The notes: generated by a model from the sequence alone, not told the origin. Shown: positions 26,601 through 36,571, counted from the stretch's first letter. The stretch: DNA of 64,000 bases from Vibrio cyclitrophicus (GCF_024347435.1 NZ_AP025480.1:1488001-1552000), one strand, 5' to 3'. A program made the numbers and translations.

Positions 26601-27014
26601 ATGACTGAAGAAGAAAGAATCGAACTGCAACAAAACAACCCTCTACATGGCTTAAAGCTTGAAACCATGATTACTGAGTTAGTCGATCACTATGGTTGGG
26701 AAATTTTGGATGCAGCAATGCGCATGAACTGCTTTAATACTAAACCAACGGTAGCAAGTGCGGTTAAATACCTGAAGAAGACAGAATGGGCTCGTGAGAA
26801 GGTTGAAAACTTCTACCTTTACCGTTTTAAGCGTATGCCTAAAGCTTCAGATATTGAGTATCAGATGCCACCACGCTCACGCACGTTCCGTCACGGGTTA
26901 GAACCTCGTGAACCAATGGAGTTGACGGTTGAGTCTATCCACGCTTCTCAAGCTAAAGCTGCATCTGCATTTAAAGAACGCCGAGGCGGTAACGGTCGTA
27001 ACTTTCGCCGTTAG
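26601..27014 (+). CDS. VF530-family DNA-binding protein (DUF2132)
   Basis: A 137-residue protein. The first 75 residues (NNPLHGLKLETMITELVDHYGWEILDAAMRMNCFNTKPTVASAVKYLKKTEWAREKVENFYLYRFKRMP) match the compact helical VF530 family, known from an Aliivibrio structure and described as DNA-binding. The C-terminal 60 residues are basic and end in RRGGNGRNFRR, which suggests nucleic-acid contact. ATG 26601 with AAGG eight bases before it is preferred over the in-frame start at 26574. Confidence 0.82.
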   Translation: MTEEERIELQQNNPLHGLKLETMITELVDHYGWEILDAAMRMNCFNTKPTVASAVKYLKKTEWAREKVENFYLYRFKRMPKASDIEYQMPPRSRTFRHGLEPREPMELTVESIHASQAKAASAFKERRGGNGRNFRR

Positions 27015-27103
27015 CAAGAGCCGTCTTTAAAAAATGGCATTGTTAGCCGCCGTTAGATAAGGCGTAGATAATTAATGCGCCTAATTAGACAAGCGAAAAA
27101 CAC

Positions 27104-27129
27104 AAAAGGAGCCTAAGCGCTCCTTTTTA
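27104..27129 (+). terminator. Terminator after the VF530 gene
   Basis: AAAGGAGC / GCTCCTTT with a six-base loop, followed by T residues. It lies about 90 bp after the stop. Confidence 0.8.
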
Positions 27130-27175
27130 ATACGTATAACTATTAAATCCGTCTAAAGCTTATTGTTCTTGAGCC

Positions 27176-27367
27176 TTAAGCTTCGCGGTGCTTTCTTTGA
27201 TTCTTCCAAAGGTCAACGACATAGACAATGGCGCTGATCAGTAAGAATAGCGCTGACACAGAAAACAGAGCGGGCATCTTTAGGATCCACGCGAATGTGG
27301 CAGCAAGAAAAGCGACAAAGCAAATGAGTCGACTTGATGACATGACATGACCGAGTTTAATGTTCAT
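27176..27367 (-). CDS. Small two-helix inner-membrane protein
   Basis: 63 residues: short polar N-terminus, hydrophobic helix (LICFVAFLAATFAWIL), short turn, second helix (ALFSVSALFLLISAIVYVV), then a basic tail (WKNQRKHREA). A perfect AGGAGG lies five bases upstream of the ATG at 27367. No family recognised. Its strong ribosome site and topology support it as real. Confidence 0.7.
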   Translation of the reverse strand: MNIKLGHVMSSSRLICFVAFLAATFAWILKMPALFSVSALFLLISAIVYVVDLWKNQRKHREA

Positions 27368-27635
27368 AACGCCTCCTAATGAAGTCTCACTTTCGACAGG
27401 AGAATTATCCCATGTCTATTGGAATAAAGGCTAAAAAACAGTCTAAATTGTTATCAAATTTACTAATTGACAAACTCGCCTCACACATTTTAGCTTGGCT
27501 ATTTTATAGGGCGTAAAATAACCAATTGAGGGGATTTGTCACTTCTTCATGCTTAACGATTTACGTTGTGTTTTGCTAACGAAAGGCGTGATTACTGTAC
27601 GAAGTAATTTGAATAAAAGCTAGTTGATATAAAAC

Positions 27636-28418
27636 CTAGTTAGCATAGAAGAAGTAAGCGGTGATCAAAAAGCTAGCGATGATCACAGTAGTACGGACAT
27701 ACTGTTGTGGGATACGACGAGAGATTTTAGCTGAATAGTAACCACCGACCAATGTCCCAAATAAGACAGCTATGCCTGATGGCCAATCAATCGAACCATT
27801 CACGATAAAGAACACGATTGCCGCGAGTGACGCGCATGCCGACACCAACAGTTTGATGCCATTCATCACATTGATATTGGTATATCCAGCCAGTGCCAAG
27901 TAACTCAATGTCACAATGCCTAATCCTGCATTAAAATAACCACCATAAACACACACGATAAGTAACATCAAAGCAGAAAATAATGCTCCAGCGCTGTTGG
28001 CGTGTTTGTGTTTAGCTGTGAGTTTCTTAAGCCATTGATTAAGTGTTCCACCGAAAGTAAAAAGAAGTGCTGCAAAAAGCAGTAACCAAGGAACGGATTG
28101 AGTAAACAATGCTTCTGGTGTGTGTAGCAATAAAAACGCACCGATACCCCCACCAACTACACACAAAGTGATGACGATCTTGAGCTGCTTAGTACCTGAT
28201 TTAATCTCGTGTCTAAGTGCATATGCACCACTAATGTAGCCCGCACATGAGGCAAAGGTGTTGGTCGCATTAGCGGCTATCGGAGGGACACCAGCGAATA
28301 ACAGAGCTGGAAATGTGATGAAACTGCCGCCACCAGCGATGGAGTTAAGTACACCACCGCTAACACCTGCTGTAAATAAGATGAGCCAATCCAAAAGCAA
28401 AGACCAATCGAGTTGCAT
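27636..28418 (-). CDS. TauE/SafE-family permease (second copy in the window)
   Basis: A 260-residue protein with eight or so membrane segments. It has the glycine-rich signature GVLNSIAGGGSFITFPALLFAGVPPIAANATNT at residues 20-52 and the second-half counterpart GGYFNAGLGIVTLSYLALAG. This NSIAGGG(S/T) form is a different TauE/SafE subgroup from the gene at 2869. Likely an anion or sulfonate exporter of unknown substrate. AAGGAA lies about ten bases before the start. Divergent from the dienelactone hydrolase gene. Confidence 0.86.
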   Translation of the reverse strand: MQLDWSLLLDWLILFTAGVSGGVLNSIAGGGSFITFPALLFAGVPPIAANATNTFASCAGYISGAYALRHEIKSGTKQLKIVITLCVVGGGIGAFLLLHTPEALFTQSVPWLLLFAALLFTFGGTLNQWLKKLTAKHKHANSAGALFSALMLLIVCVYGGYFNAGLGIVTLSYLALAGYTNINVMNGIKLLVSACASLAAIVFFIVNGSIDWPSGIAVLFGTLVGGYYSAKISRRIPQQYVRTTVIIASFLITAYFFYAN

Positions 28419-28552
28419 TATAATTTCGTTCCTTCTAGTTATTTTGTAACGGAATTGTGACTAGACTATCACTAAGTATTTATTTTGTTTATTAAATATA
28501 TGATCTTTCATAGAAGACGTTTCGTTTGATGAGAATGTAAATTGAACTAATT

Positions 28553-28581
28553 GTCACAGTCTATAATCATAAATCTGTGAC
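28553..28581. promoter_or_regulatory. Inverted repeat in the divergent promoter region of TauE and dienelactone hydrolase
   Basis: GTCACAG and CTGTGAC are perfect inverted 7-mers separated by 15 bp, just upstream of the hydrolase start. Candidate operator; the regulator is unknown. Confidence 0.35.
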
Positions 28582-28608
28582 TTTTTATTTTTGAACAAGG
28601 GAATGACA

Positions 28609-29526
28609 ATGGAAAAACGAGTTAAAAACGCGAATTTAGGACAAGATCAAAGACCTATCCCTCAGGAAGCTTTTGATTGGTATGACGAATATGCTCATGG
28701 GGTAATCGACAGAAGAGAATTTATGCGTAGGCTTGGTGGCCTTGCTGTACTTGGTTTTACTATGTCCACATTAACCAGTGCTTTGATTCCTAATTACACA
28801 CTCGCCGAGCAAGTTTCATTTAACGATCCTTCTATAACGGCGAGCTACGCTCAGTTTTCGTCTCCCAAGGGGCATGGAGAGTGCCAAGGTTATTTGGTTG
28901 TACCTAAAGATCTTCAAGGTACGGCTCCCGTTGTTCTTGTGGTGCATGAGAACAGAGGTCTAAACCCGTACATCAAAGATGTTGCGAGGCGCTTAGCTGC
29001 GCAAGGTTTCATTGCGTTTGCACCTGACGCTTTATTCCCTATCGGTGGTTACCCAGGAAACGATGATGAAGGGAGAAGCATGCAGAAAGGAATGGACAAG
29101 TCTAAGCTTGAAGAGGACTTCATAGCAGCTGCGCTGTTCTTGAAAGATCATGAACTCAGCAATGGGAAACTTGGTGCGGTTGGCTTCTGTTATGGTGGTT
29201 ATGTGGTAAACATGCTTGCTGCTACGATACCTGAAAAGCTCAATGCTGGAGTGCCTTTCTATGGTACACCTGCGGCTGATGAAATTCGCGAAAGAGTGAA
29301 AGGCCCGCTGATGCTTCAGTTTGCTGAGTTAGACAAGAGAGTAAACAGTACATGGCCGGATTATGAGAAACGTCTAAAACTGAATGAAGTTGATTACACC
29401 GCTTACGTTTACGAAGGTGTGAACCATGGCTTTCATAACGATTCGACAGGGCGTTATGCCGAACAAGAGGCCGAACTGGCTTGGAGTCGTAGCTTAACAT
29501 TCTTTAAGGAGCATCTAAGCGTTTAG
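28609..29526 (+). CDS. Tat-exported dienelactone hydrolase family protein
   Basis: About 305 residues. A twin-arginine-like signal (DRREFMRR at about 34-41 followed by a hydrophobic stretch to about residue 60) precedes an alpha/beta hydrolase of the DLH family. Nucleophile Cys is in GAVGFCYGGY, and the His is in YEGVNHGFHND; the acid is probably in AELDKRVN. It may hydrolyse a dienelactone-like ester in the periplasm; the natural substrate is unknown. The second ATG (28609), seven bases after AAGGG, is preferred over the ATG at 28603. A bidirectional terminator follows. Confidence 0.85.
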   Translation: MEKRVKNANLGQDQRPIPQEAFDWYDEYAHGVIDRREFMRRLGGLAVLGFTMSTLTSALIPNYTLAEQVSFNDPSITASYAQFSSPKGHGECQGYLVVPKDLQGTAPVVLVVHENRGLNPYIKDVARRLAAQGFIAFAPDALFPIGGYPGNDDEGRSMQKGMDKSKLEEDFIAAALFLKDHELSNGKLGAVGFCYGGYVVNMLAATIPEKLNAGVPFYGTPAADEIRERVKGPLMLQFAELDKRVNSTWPDYEKRLKLNEVDYTAYVYEGVNHGFHNDSTGRYAEQEAELAWSRSLTFFKEHLSV

Positions 29527-29608
29527 AAGCATGTGAGCTTGATGAATTGAAGCGACATACAAATGATATAGATAACTCACGAGTTGTTAGTTAGAAGGTC
29601 GTGCATCA

Positions 29609-29648
29609 AAAAAGCCCTAACAGGACAAATGTCTGTTAGGGCTTTTTA
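29609..29648. terminator. Bidirectional terminator between dienelactone hydrolase and tctA
   Basis: AAAAAGCCCTAACAG / CTGTTAGGGCTTTTT, a 15-bp perfect stem with A and T runs on either side, between convergent genes. Confidence 0.92.
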
Positions 29649-29659
29649 GTAACGTGAGA

Positions 29660-31180
29660 TTATGCTTCTACGGGTTTAGCTTTAAATTTTTGAAATAACT
29701 TGAGGAGTATAGGGCTGCTTAACACGAGCACCGCTAAAATAGTGAAAGTCATTGTAATTGGACGTTCCCACAAGAAGCTTAACTCGCCATCGCTGATCAT
29801 CAACGCACGTCTTAAGTTCTCTTCCATCAAGCCTCCTAAAATAAACCCAAGCAGTAATGGTGCGAGAGGGAAGTTTGCTAACCTCAGTGCTATAGCAGCT
29901 ATCGCGACGATTAACATCACAAACACATCCATCGTGTTGAACGACACCAAATAGACACCTGTGATAGAGAAGAACAGTATCATTGGTAATAGCACCGTTC
30001 TTGGTACAGCAAGCAGTTTAGATATGTAAGGGATAAGCGGTAGATTCAAAATAACCAGTACAATGTTGCCAAAGTACATTGAGATAATTACAGACCAAAA
30101 TACATCTGGGTGCTCAACGAATAATCGAGGTCCCGGTTGAATACCGTAAGCGATTAGGGCACCAAGCATGATTGCGGTAGTACCAGAGCCGGGAATACCA
30201 AGCGTCAGTAGCGGAACGAATGAACCACTTGAAGCTGCGTTGTTTGCTGATTCAGGAGCAACAAGACCACGGATACTGCCTTTACCAAATTCTTTCTGTT
30301 TGTCTTTCGGTGCCAAGCTTCGCTCCATACCGTAACTCAAGAAAGCGGCAATGGTTGCGCCAGCACCGGGTAAAACACCAGTAAAGAAACCTAGGATCGA
30401 AGAGCGAATCGAAACGGGGGCGACTTCTTTAAACTCTTCTTTGGTCACTTTCATACTGCCAATATCGGCCATTTTCTGGCTTTCTTCGCCGCTAGTGTCT
30501 TTTTCTGGTTTTAAAATACCCATTAAAGTCTCACCTAGAGCAAACGTTGCCATTGCCAATAGTAAAAAGCTAAAGCCATCCATTAGATCGGTTAAGCCAA
30601 AAGTAAATCGCTCAACACCAACGCCTTTATCGATTCCAACGGTGGAAAGCATTAAGCCTAGGATAGTCATCATCCACGCCTTCACCACTTGACCAGGGCC
30701 TGCAAATGCGGCTACGGCTGATAAACCTAGTAGCATTAGTGCGAAGTAGTCAGAAGACTGAAAGCTCAATGACACGCTTGCGAGTGCTGGCGCTGCAATC
30801 AACAGCATAATGGCTGAGAGCGTGCCACCAGTGAAAGAAGAGTAAGCCGCGAGTGCGAGTGCTTTACCCGCTTGTCCTTTCTGCGCCATTGGGTAGCCAT
30901 CGAACGCGGTGACGACCGTTGAAGAACAACCTGGAGCATTGATTAAGATTGATGACGTAGATCCACCAAAAACCGCGCCGTAATACACACCAGCCATTAA
31001 GATGAGGCCAGAAGAAGGGTCTAAGCCGTATGTAATAGGGATCATCAACGCAATGGCTGAAATTGGTCCTAATCCCGGAAGCATCCCGATAAAGGTACCG
31101 ACGAAGCAACCCACGATGACCATCATGATGTTCATTGGCATCACAGCGGTCGAAAGCCCTTGTAAAATTCCATCTAACAT
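29660..31180 (-). CDS. tctA: Tripartite tricarboxylate transporter, large permease TctA
   Basis: A 506-residue protein with about twelve membrane segments and TctA motifs: GMLPGLGPISAIALMIPITYGLDPSSGLILMAGVYYGAVFGGSTSSILINAPG at the N-terminus and the second-half repeat GVLPGAGATIAAFLSYGMER. It is the large transmembrane subunit that moves the solute with a cation gradient. Last gene of tctC-tctB-tctA, 10 bp after tctB. Confidence 0.94.
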   Translation of the reverse strand: MLDGILQGLSTAVMPMNIMMVIVGCFVGTFIGMLPGLGPISAIALMIPITYGLDPSSGLILMAGVYYGAVFGGSTSSILINAPGCSSTVVTAFDGYPMAQKGQAGKALALAAYSSFTGGTLSAIMLLIAAPALASVSLSFQSSDYFALMLLGLSAVAAFAGPGQVVKAWMMTILGLMLSTVGIDKGVGVERFTFGLTDLMDGFSFLLLAMATFALGETLMGILKPEKDTSGEESQKMADIGSMKVTKEEFKEVAPVSIRSSILGFFTGVLPGAGATIAAFLSYGMERSLAPKDKQKEFGKGSIRGLVAPESANNAASSGSFVPLLTLGIPGSGTTAIMLGALIAYGIQPGPRLFVEHPDVFWSVIISMYFGNIVLVILNLPLIPYISKLLAVPRTVLLPMILFFSITGVYLVSFNTMDVFVMLIVAIAAIALRLANFPLAPLLLGFILGGLMEENLRRALMISDGELSFLWERPITMTFTILAVLVLSSPILLKLFQKFKAKPVEA

Positions 31181-31190
31181 AATGTTATCC

Positions 31191-31694
31191 CTACCAAAGA
31201 GTGAAGATTAAACCAGGCTCTAGGTAGATATCTAAGCCTTGAGTTAATAGAAGAAAGAACGCGATAACGAAAGGAAACGACGCGCCAAATAAAACAGCTT
31301 TACGGCGTTCACCCAATAAGTAAAAGCCAGCAAGCAAGAAGAAGCTCGTTGCCAGAACAAAGCCAAGGTAAGTAAGACCAACACCGTACAGTGCCATCAA
31401 TACTAAAAAGCCAATCAGTAGTTTCCAATCAAAGTCAGAAATAGCTCCGCTGTCTTTGTCTACTTGTCCGGTGACAAGCAATACTAACGATAAACCAATA
31501 CCTGCAATGGTTAGTAATGTTGGTAATGTGCGAGCCGTAAAGGGTTCGTACTCGTCGCCAGGGAAAAGGGGAATGAGTGTGGTTTGATAGCCGTAGCAAA
31601 GGCACACGAGTAAAAAAATCATTGCCCCGACGCGATCGCGACATAGCAAGTATTCTTTACTTAAAAATTTGGTTGGTAGGTCCGACATATCCAA
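31191..31694 (-). CDS. tctB: Tripartite tricarboxylate transporter, small permease TctB
   Basis: A 167-residue protein with four membrane helices in the usual TctB arrangement (two pairs with a loop between). It ends 10 bp before tctA. Weak sequence conservation is normal for TctB, so position and topology carry the call. Confidence 0.9.
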   Translation of the reverse strand: MDMSDLPTKFLSKEYLLCRDRVGAMIFLLVCLCYGYQTTLIPLFPGDEYEPFTARTLPTLLTIAGIGLSLVLLVTGQVDKDSGAISDFDWKLLIGFLVLMALYGVGLTYLGFVLATSFFLLAGFYLLGERRKAVLFGASFPFVIAFFLLLTQGLDIYLEPGLIFTLW

Positions 31695-31940
31695 CTCCGT
31701 TTAGGGTGGTATAGAAAAGTAAAAAACCGTACATGAGCGAGTTAATGAATAATGTCTGGGATCACTAACCTAAGGTAAGCGGATTACAATGCTTAATGTT
31801 CAAGCCACTTGCGTCTACAACGATTCGACAAGTTTTAGTAATTCGATACGGATAAACAAAGGAGTTTGAAGTTAACTCATGTACGGCGAAACAAGAGAAT
31901 AGTGAAGAGGGTATGGGTAAGATGCCCTCTCTAGTATTGG
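31695..31940 (-). other. tctC-tctB intercistronic spacer
   Basis: The 246-bp spacer has an inverted repeat AGAGGG / CCCTCT (about 31913-31935) shortly after the tctC stop and no strong T-run. It could act as a stabilising hairpin that leaves more tctC than tctBA message, as is common for binding-protein genes. That role is inferred. Confidence 0.4.
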
Positions 31941-32912
31941 TTATTTCAAGAAACCAAGCTCACGCATGAGGTCGCCCATTTGCTTTTCTTGATCTTCTAG
32001 GAAGGCGTAGAAGTCTTTGTCAGCTTTGTAGTTGTCAATCCAACCATTACGGTCACGGACCACCTGCCATTCGTCGGTCTTGTACATCTTGCCAAGCGCT
32101 ACATTCCATTCATCAATCTTTGCTTGGCTCGTGCCTGGAGCTGCAAAGAAACCACGCCAGTTAGCAAATACGGTTTCGTTGCCATATTCCGTGAGCGTCG
32201 GGATGTTTGGTGCAGCATCAAGTCGTTTTGGTGCCGTGACTGCAAGCACTTTAACTTGACCCGATTTAGACATCTCTAGCACTTCACCAAGGCCTGTCGA
32301 AAGCAGCTGTGTTTCGCCAGATAGTAGAGCAGCCATCGCTTTACCTCCTGCATCATAGGCGATGTAACGTACTTTCTTAGCGTCGAAACCTTCGCCTTTA
32401 AACGCTGCAGCGACTACTAGGTGGTCCATACTGCCACGAGCTGAGCCGCCTGCAATTTTTACTTTACGGGGATTGGCTTCAAATTCTTTAACCACGTCTT
32501 CCCAGGAGTTGTATTTAGAATCCGCAGACGCCACGATTGCACCGTAGTCGGCAATGGTTGCAGCAACTGGCGTTAGATCTCGGAAAGATTGAGGGAAAAT
32601 CCCGGTCAACGAGCGTACAACGATAGGAGTCGAGTTAACCATCAGTGTATCTTCCTGACGCTTAGCGGTCTCGATTAGATGAGCAATAGCTTTACCACCA
32701 CCACCACCAGACAAGTTTTGGAAAGAGACATTTTCTACGATGTCTGATTTGACCAATACATTACCCGTACCACGAGCTGTCATATCCCAACCGCCACCAG
32801 CGCCGCCAGGGATTAGGAAGTGGATTTTCTCTACGTCAGCAGCAAAAGTGTTGAAAGAAAAGGTAGCTGCGATAATAGAAGCCGCAAGAGTAGGTTTCAG
32901 TGCCTTGAACAT
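31941..32912 (-). CDS. tctC: Tripartite tricarboxylate transporter, periplasmic binding protein TctC
   Basis: A 323-residue Bug/TctC-type solute receptor with a cleavable signal (MFKALKPTLAASIIAATFSFNTFA). It has family motifs IHFLIPGGAGGGWDMTARG and VGGGSARGSMD-like glycine turns (KIAGGSARGSMDHLVVAA). It binds a carboxylate in the periplasm and passes it to TctAB. First gene of the operon, divergent from the prp cluster, so a substrate linked to propionate or tricarboxylate metabolism is plausible. Confidence 0.93.
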   Translation of the reverse strand: MFKALKPTLAASIIAATFSFNTFAADVEKIHFLIPGGAGGGWDMTARGTGNVLVKSDIVENVSFQNLSGGGGGKAIAHLIETAKRQEDTLMVNSTPIVVRSLTGIFPQSFRDLTPVAATIADYGAIVASADSKYNSWEDVVKEFEANPRKVKIAGGSARGSMDHLVVAAAFKGEGFDAKKVRYIAYDAGGKAMAALLSGETQLLSTGLGEVLEMSKSGQVKVLAVTAPKRLDAAPNIPTLTEYGNETVFANWRGFFAAPGTSQAKIDEWNVALGKMYKTDEWQVVRDRNGWIDNYKADKDFYAFLEDQEKQMGDLMRELGFLK

Positions 32913-33492
32913 GGTTCACGTTCCTTATGTAGGGGATCTCTTCAATGGAGAGAAACTTATGTTTTATATATAGCTGCTAAACACGACTAGGACATTGCTT
33001 AGCAGGTAAGGTTAAAGTTAACGATGTGTTAATGAATTGTCTTTAATGCGGCGATATTGAGAATAAAGAACATTGGGTGAATAAAGTTCATAAAGTTTAC
33101 GGGAGGGATTAATGTCACTATTCGCTGTGAGACATAAAAAGAAGGGCACATCAGCCGTCTTCTTTGTCTTTGTATGCGAGCGAGCAGGTGCCTATGCGGA
33201 AAATGAGCTGCGTTTGACTAGTTCGGCTGTAAGTTGTCGACACATCGTTTTTTAAATCATTTTGGAATAGGCAAGGGGTTGAAGGGTTCTTTTCTGATTG
33301 GATTCATAAGAAACAAATGTTTAAGTTATTTATTGTTCGTTTTTAGCAAGTTTTATTGTTTATAAAAAATACTACCTTAGTCTAAATTGTCGACAATCTA
33401 CTTGATTGTAGACAATTTGATCGTGTATTTTATGTTCATGTTATGAAATTGTTGACAGTTAGGGTCGGCAATCAGAAGTGAGCAGCGTGAAT
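32913..33492. promoter_or_regulatory. Divergent tctC/prpR control region with four GntR-type boxes
   Basis: Boxes with core TTGTnGAC lie at 33233-33244 (GTTGTCGACACA), 33386-33397 (ATTGTCGACAAT, perfect palindrome), 33405-33416 (ATTGTAGACAAT) and 33448-33459 (ATTGTTGACAGT). The middle two are 19 bp apart. Such palindromes fit FadR/VanR-type GntR operators and suggest autoregulation of the adjacent gntR gene and control of the prp operon. A possible promoter (TTGATC, 18 bp, TTATGA) lies among them. A terminator-like stem near 33137-33166 has no gene in front of it. Confidence 0.6.
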
Positions 33493-34212
33493 ATGAATAC
33501 TGCGATAAAAGATCTCACCTTAAGTGCAAACACGAAAACTCGTGTGAGCGATAAAGAAAACACTAAGTCAGAAAATCTGACGGAATACCTCGTTGAGGCG
33601 ATTGTGAACGGTGAATTAGCACCGGGCAGTAAGATCTCGGAGCCTGAACTGGCTAAACGCTTCGAGGTAAGTCGAGGTCCTTTGCGTGAAGCGATAATGC
33701 GGGTCGAAGGGCTTGGCCTGATCGAACGTATTCCTCATGTCGGAGCTCGAGTTATTACCTTTTCTGCAGAGAAACTGCTAGAGCTGTACGCGGTGAGAGA
33801 AGCATTGGAAGGTATGGCTGCGCGATTAGCAGCGAGGCACATCACACAAGATGAGTTGATTGGGCTTGAAGGCTTATTGTCGACACATTCTAAACATATC
33901 GATGAAGTCGAAGGTTCATCATACTTCCATCAACATGGCGACTTCGATTTCCATTACCGCATTATCAAAGCGAGTCGTAACAGCAAACTGATTTCGCTGT
34001 TGTGTGACGAGCTTTATCACCTATTACGAATGTACCGCTATCAATCGCCTAGGGCTCAGTCTCGACCAAAAGAGGCGCTCGATGAACACAAATACATCCT
34101 ACAAGCGATTCGTAATCGAGATGAAGAGCTAGCAGAAATGCTAATGCGACGACACATCTCGGGCAGTCGATTGCTGATAGAACAACAAATTCAATCCAAA
34201 GATCTTGATTAA
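33493..34212 (+). CDS. GntR-family (FadR subfamily) regulator of the methylcitrate cycle genes
   Basis: About 239 residues. An N-terminal winged helix (about 35-100: LVEAIVNGELAPGSKISEPELAKRFEVSRGPLREAIMRVEGLGLIERIPHVGARV) is followed by an all-helical FCD ligand domain. It heads the prp gene run and is preceded by palindromic boxes, so it most likely represses or tunes prpBC-acnD-prpFE in response to a methylcitrate-cycle intermediate. This is not the sigma-54 PrpR of enterics. ATG 33493 is taken as the start. A GTG at 33478 would add five residues, and the choice is not certain. Confidence 0.88.
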   Translation: MNTAIKDLTLSANTKTRVSDKENTKSENLTEYLVEAIVNGELAPGSKISEPELAKRFEVSRGPLREAIMRVEGLGLIERIPHVGARVITFSAEKLLELYAVREALEGMAARLAARHITQDELIGLEGLLSTHSKHIDEVEGSSYFHQHGDFDFHYRIIKASRNSKLISLLCDELYHLLRMYRYQSPRAQSRPKEALDEHKYILQAIRNRDEELAEMLMRRHISGSRLLIEQQIQSKDLD

Positions 34213-34312
34213 GCGACCATTGGAATCTGTCAGCGGATCAGTGCTGGCGATAACCAAAAGCCGTAAGTCTTAAAGGTTAGCTAGAAATAAACAATTAACA
34301 GGGAGCGTCATT

Positions 34313-35209
34313 ATGAAGTTATCAGCAGGAGCAAAGTTCCGACAAGCTGTGCAAGACAACGACCCATTGCAGATCGTCGGTACGGTGAATCCGTATTGCG
34401 CGATGATGGCAAAGAACTTGGGGCATCAAGCTATTTACCTATCTGGTGGAGGCATCGCCAATGCGTCTTATGGTTTGCCTGATTTAGGTATCACCACATT
34501 GAACGATGTGTTGGTGGATGTTGAACGTATTACCAATGCGTGTGATTTGCCTTTGCTGGTGGATATCGATACGGGTTTTGGTGGCGCATTTAATATTGCA
34601 CGTACCATTCGCGCTATGGAGAAGGCAGGCGCAGCTGCAATTCATATGGAAGATCAAGTGGCCCAGAAACGCTGTGGTCATCGACCAAATAAAGCGATTG
34701 TTAGCCAGCAAGAGATGGTCGATAGAGTCAAAGCGGCAACCGATGCTAGAACCGATGAGAGCTTTGTGATTATGGCGCGTACGGATGCATTGGCGGTTGA
34801 AGGTATTGATAGTGCGATTGAACGAGCGATTGCGTGTGTTGAAGCGGGCGCTGACATGATTTTCCCTGAGGCGATGAATCAGCTAGACCAATACGTGAAG
34901 TTCTCGGCGGCGTTGAAATCAGCAACGGGTAAGCACGTGCCTATTCTTGCGAACATCACTGAGTTTGGCCAAACGCCACTCTACAACTGTAACGAGTTGG
35001 CCCAATCAAGTGTCGACATGGTGCTTTATCCATTGAGTGCGTTCCGTGCGATGAACAAAGCGGCGGAGAATGTTTACAAGCACTTGTTAGTTGAAGGCAA
35101 TCAAGAAGCTCTGTTGGATTCAATGCAAACCCGTAAAGAGCTTTACGAACACCTGAATTACCACGACTACGAAAACAAGCTTGATCAGTTGTTTTCAAGT
35201 GAAGGGTAA
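34313..35209 (+). CDS. prpB: 2-methylisocitrate lyase
   Basis: A 298-residue TIM-barrel enzyme that cleaves 2-methylisocitrate to pyruvate and succinate. Metal-binding DIDTGFG (84-90) and active-site loop KRCGHR (119-124, Cys121) are the PrpB/ICL signatures. The length is that of PrpB rather than isocitrate lyase. AGGGAGCG lies before the ATG. First enzyme gene after the GntR regulator. Confidence 0.95.
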   Translation: MKLSAGAKFRQAVQDNDPLQIVGTVNPYCAMMAKNLGHQAIYLSGGGIANASYGLPDLGITTLNDVLVDVERITNACDLPLLVDIDTGFGGAFNIARTIRAMEKAGAAAIHMEDQVAQKRCGHRPNKAIVSQQEMVDRVKAATDARTDESFVIMARTDALAVEGIDSAIERAIACVEAGADMIFPEAMNQLDQYVKFSAALKSATGKHVPILANITEFGQTPLYNCNELAQSSVDMVLYPLSAFRAMNKAAENVYKHLLVEGNQEALLDSMQTRKELYEHLNYHDYENKLDQLFSSEG

Positions 35210-35356
35210 ATCCCGTTTCAATTAATCCAAAATCAACTTAATCCAATAACGTGAAATGGTTAGTCGCCATATCCAGTACCGATGATAAAGATCATCGGAC
35301 ATATAAACAGGCAGCACCAAAGAGTGCAGGCGGCTAATACAGAAAAGGAGTTCATC

Positions 35357-36571
35357 ATGTCTGTATCTTTGAGTGATAAAGCAGCTGTCGAAAAGGCTTC
35401 AACAGAAAACCAACAACAAAGCGAAAAACCCGAAAGCAAACCAGCAAGCGCACCTGCAATCGGTGGTGCTGGTCTACGTGGTCAGAGTGCGGGAACTACG
35501 GCGCTATGTACGGTAGGAAAATCAGGAACCGGCTTAACCTACCGTGGTTATGATATTACCGATCTTGCTAATCACGCTCAGTTCGAAGAAGTGGCGCACC
35601 TGCTACTAAGAGGTCACTTACCCAATGCCAAAGAGCTAGACGATTACAAAACATTGTTGGTTGGTCTACGCGGCTTACCTCAACCTTTGAAAGCAGCACT
35701 AGAGCTTATTCCTGCAGACGCTCACCCAATGGATGTGATGAGAACGGGTTGTTCAATGTTAGGTAATCTAGAGCAAGAGTCTGACTTCTCTGAGCAACTG
35801 TTCGCGACCGAACGAATGCTTGCGCTTTTCCCTGCGATTATTTGTTATTGGTATCGCTTTAGCCACGATGGCGTGCGCATTGATACTGAAGATCAAAGCG
35901 AAGTCTGTCTGGGTGGCTACTTCTTGAAAATGCTAACAGATAAAGCGCCGAGTGAACTGCATAAGCAGGTAATGCACTGTTCGCTAACGCTTTACGCAGA
36001 GCATGAGTTTAACGCATCTACTTTTGCTGCCCGTGTCTGTGCATCAACACTGTCAGATATTCATTCGTGCGTTACAGCAGCAATTGGCACACTAAGAGGT
36101 TCTTTACATGGCGGTGCGAATGAAGCGGCAATGGAAATGATCCAAGATTGGAAAACCGCCGATGAAGCAGAAACTAACATCATGCAGATGCTTGCTAACA
36201 AAGACAAAATCATGGGCTTCGGTCATGCCATTTATCGTGAAAGCGACCCACGAAATGCTCTAATCAAGCGTTGGTCAAAAGAGCTAGCTCAAGAGGTCGG
36301 TGATAAACAGCTTTACGCCGTTTCAGAGCGTGTTGAAGCGGTTATGAAGCGCGAGAAAGGCTTGTTCTGTAATGCTGACTTCTTCCATGCATCTGCCTAT
36401 CACTTCATGGATATCCCTACCAAATTATTTACGCCTATCTTTGTGATGAGTCGCCTTACCGGTTGGACGGCGCATGTGTTCGAGCAAAGAGAAAACAATC
36501 GCATCATTCGTCCAAGTGCAGACTACACCGGGCCAGAGCATCAAGACTGGCTACCTATTCATCTACGTTAG
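35357..36571 (+). CDS. prpC: 2-methylcitrate synthase
   Basis: About 404 residues of the citrate-synthase fold, condensing propionyl-CoA with oxaloacetate. Active-site motifs are GTLRGSLHGGANEAAMEM and the MGFGHAIYRESDPRN loop. An N-terminal Ser/Glu/Gln-rich tail of about 35 residues is unusual. ATG 35357, six bases after AAAAGGAG, is preferred to the in-frame ATG at 35282, which lacks a ribosome site. Cluster position separates it from citrate synthase GltA. Confidence 0.94.
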   Translation: MSVSLSDKAAVEKASTENQQQSEKPESKPASAPAIGGAGLRGQSAGTTALCTVGKSGTGLTYRGYDITDLANHAQFEEVAHLLLRGHLPNAKELDDYKTLLVGLRGLPQPLKAALELIPADAHPMDVMRTGCSMLGNLEQESDFSEQLFATERMLALFPAIICYWYRFSHDGVRIDTEDQSEVCLGGYFLKMLTDKAPSELHKQVMHCSLTLYAEHEFNASTFAARVCASTLSDIHSCVTAAIGTLRGSLHGGANEAAMEMIQDWKTADEAETNIMQMLANKDKIMGFGHAIYRESDPRNALIKRWSKELAQEVGDKQLYAVSERVEAVMKREKGLFCNADFFHASAYHFMDIPTKLFTPIFVMSRLTGWTAHVFEQRENNRIIRPSADYTGPEHQDWLPIHLR

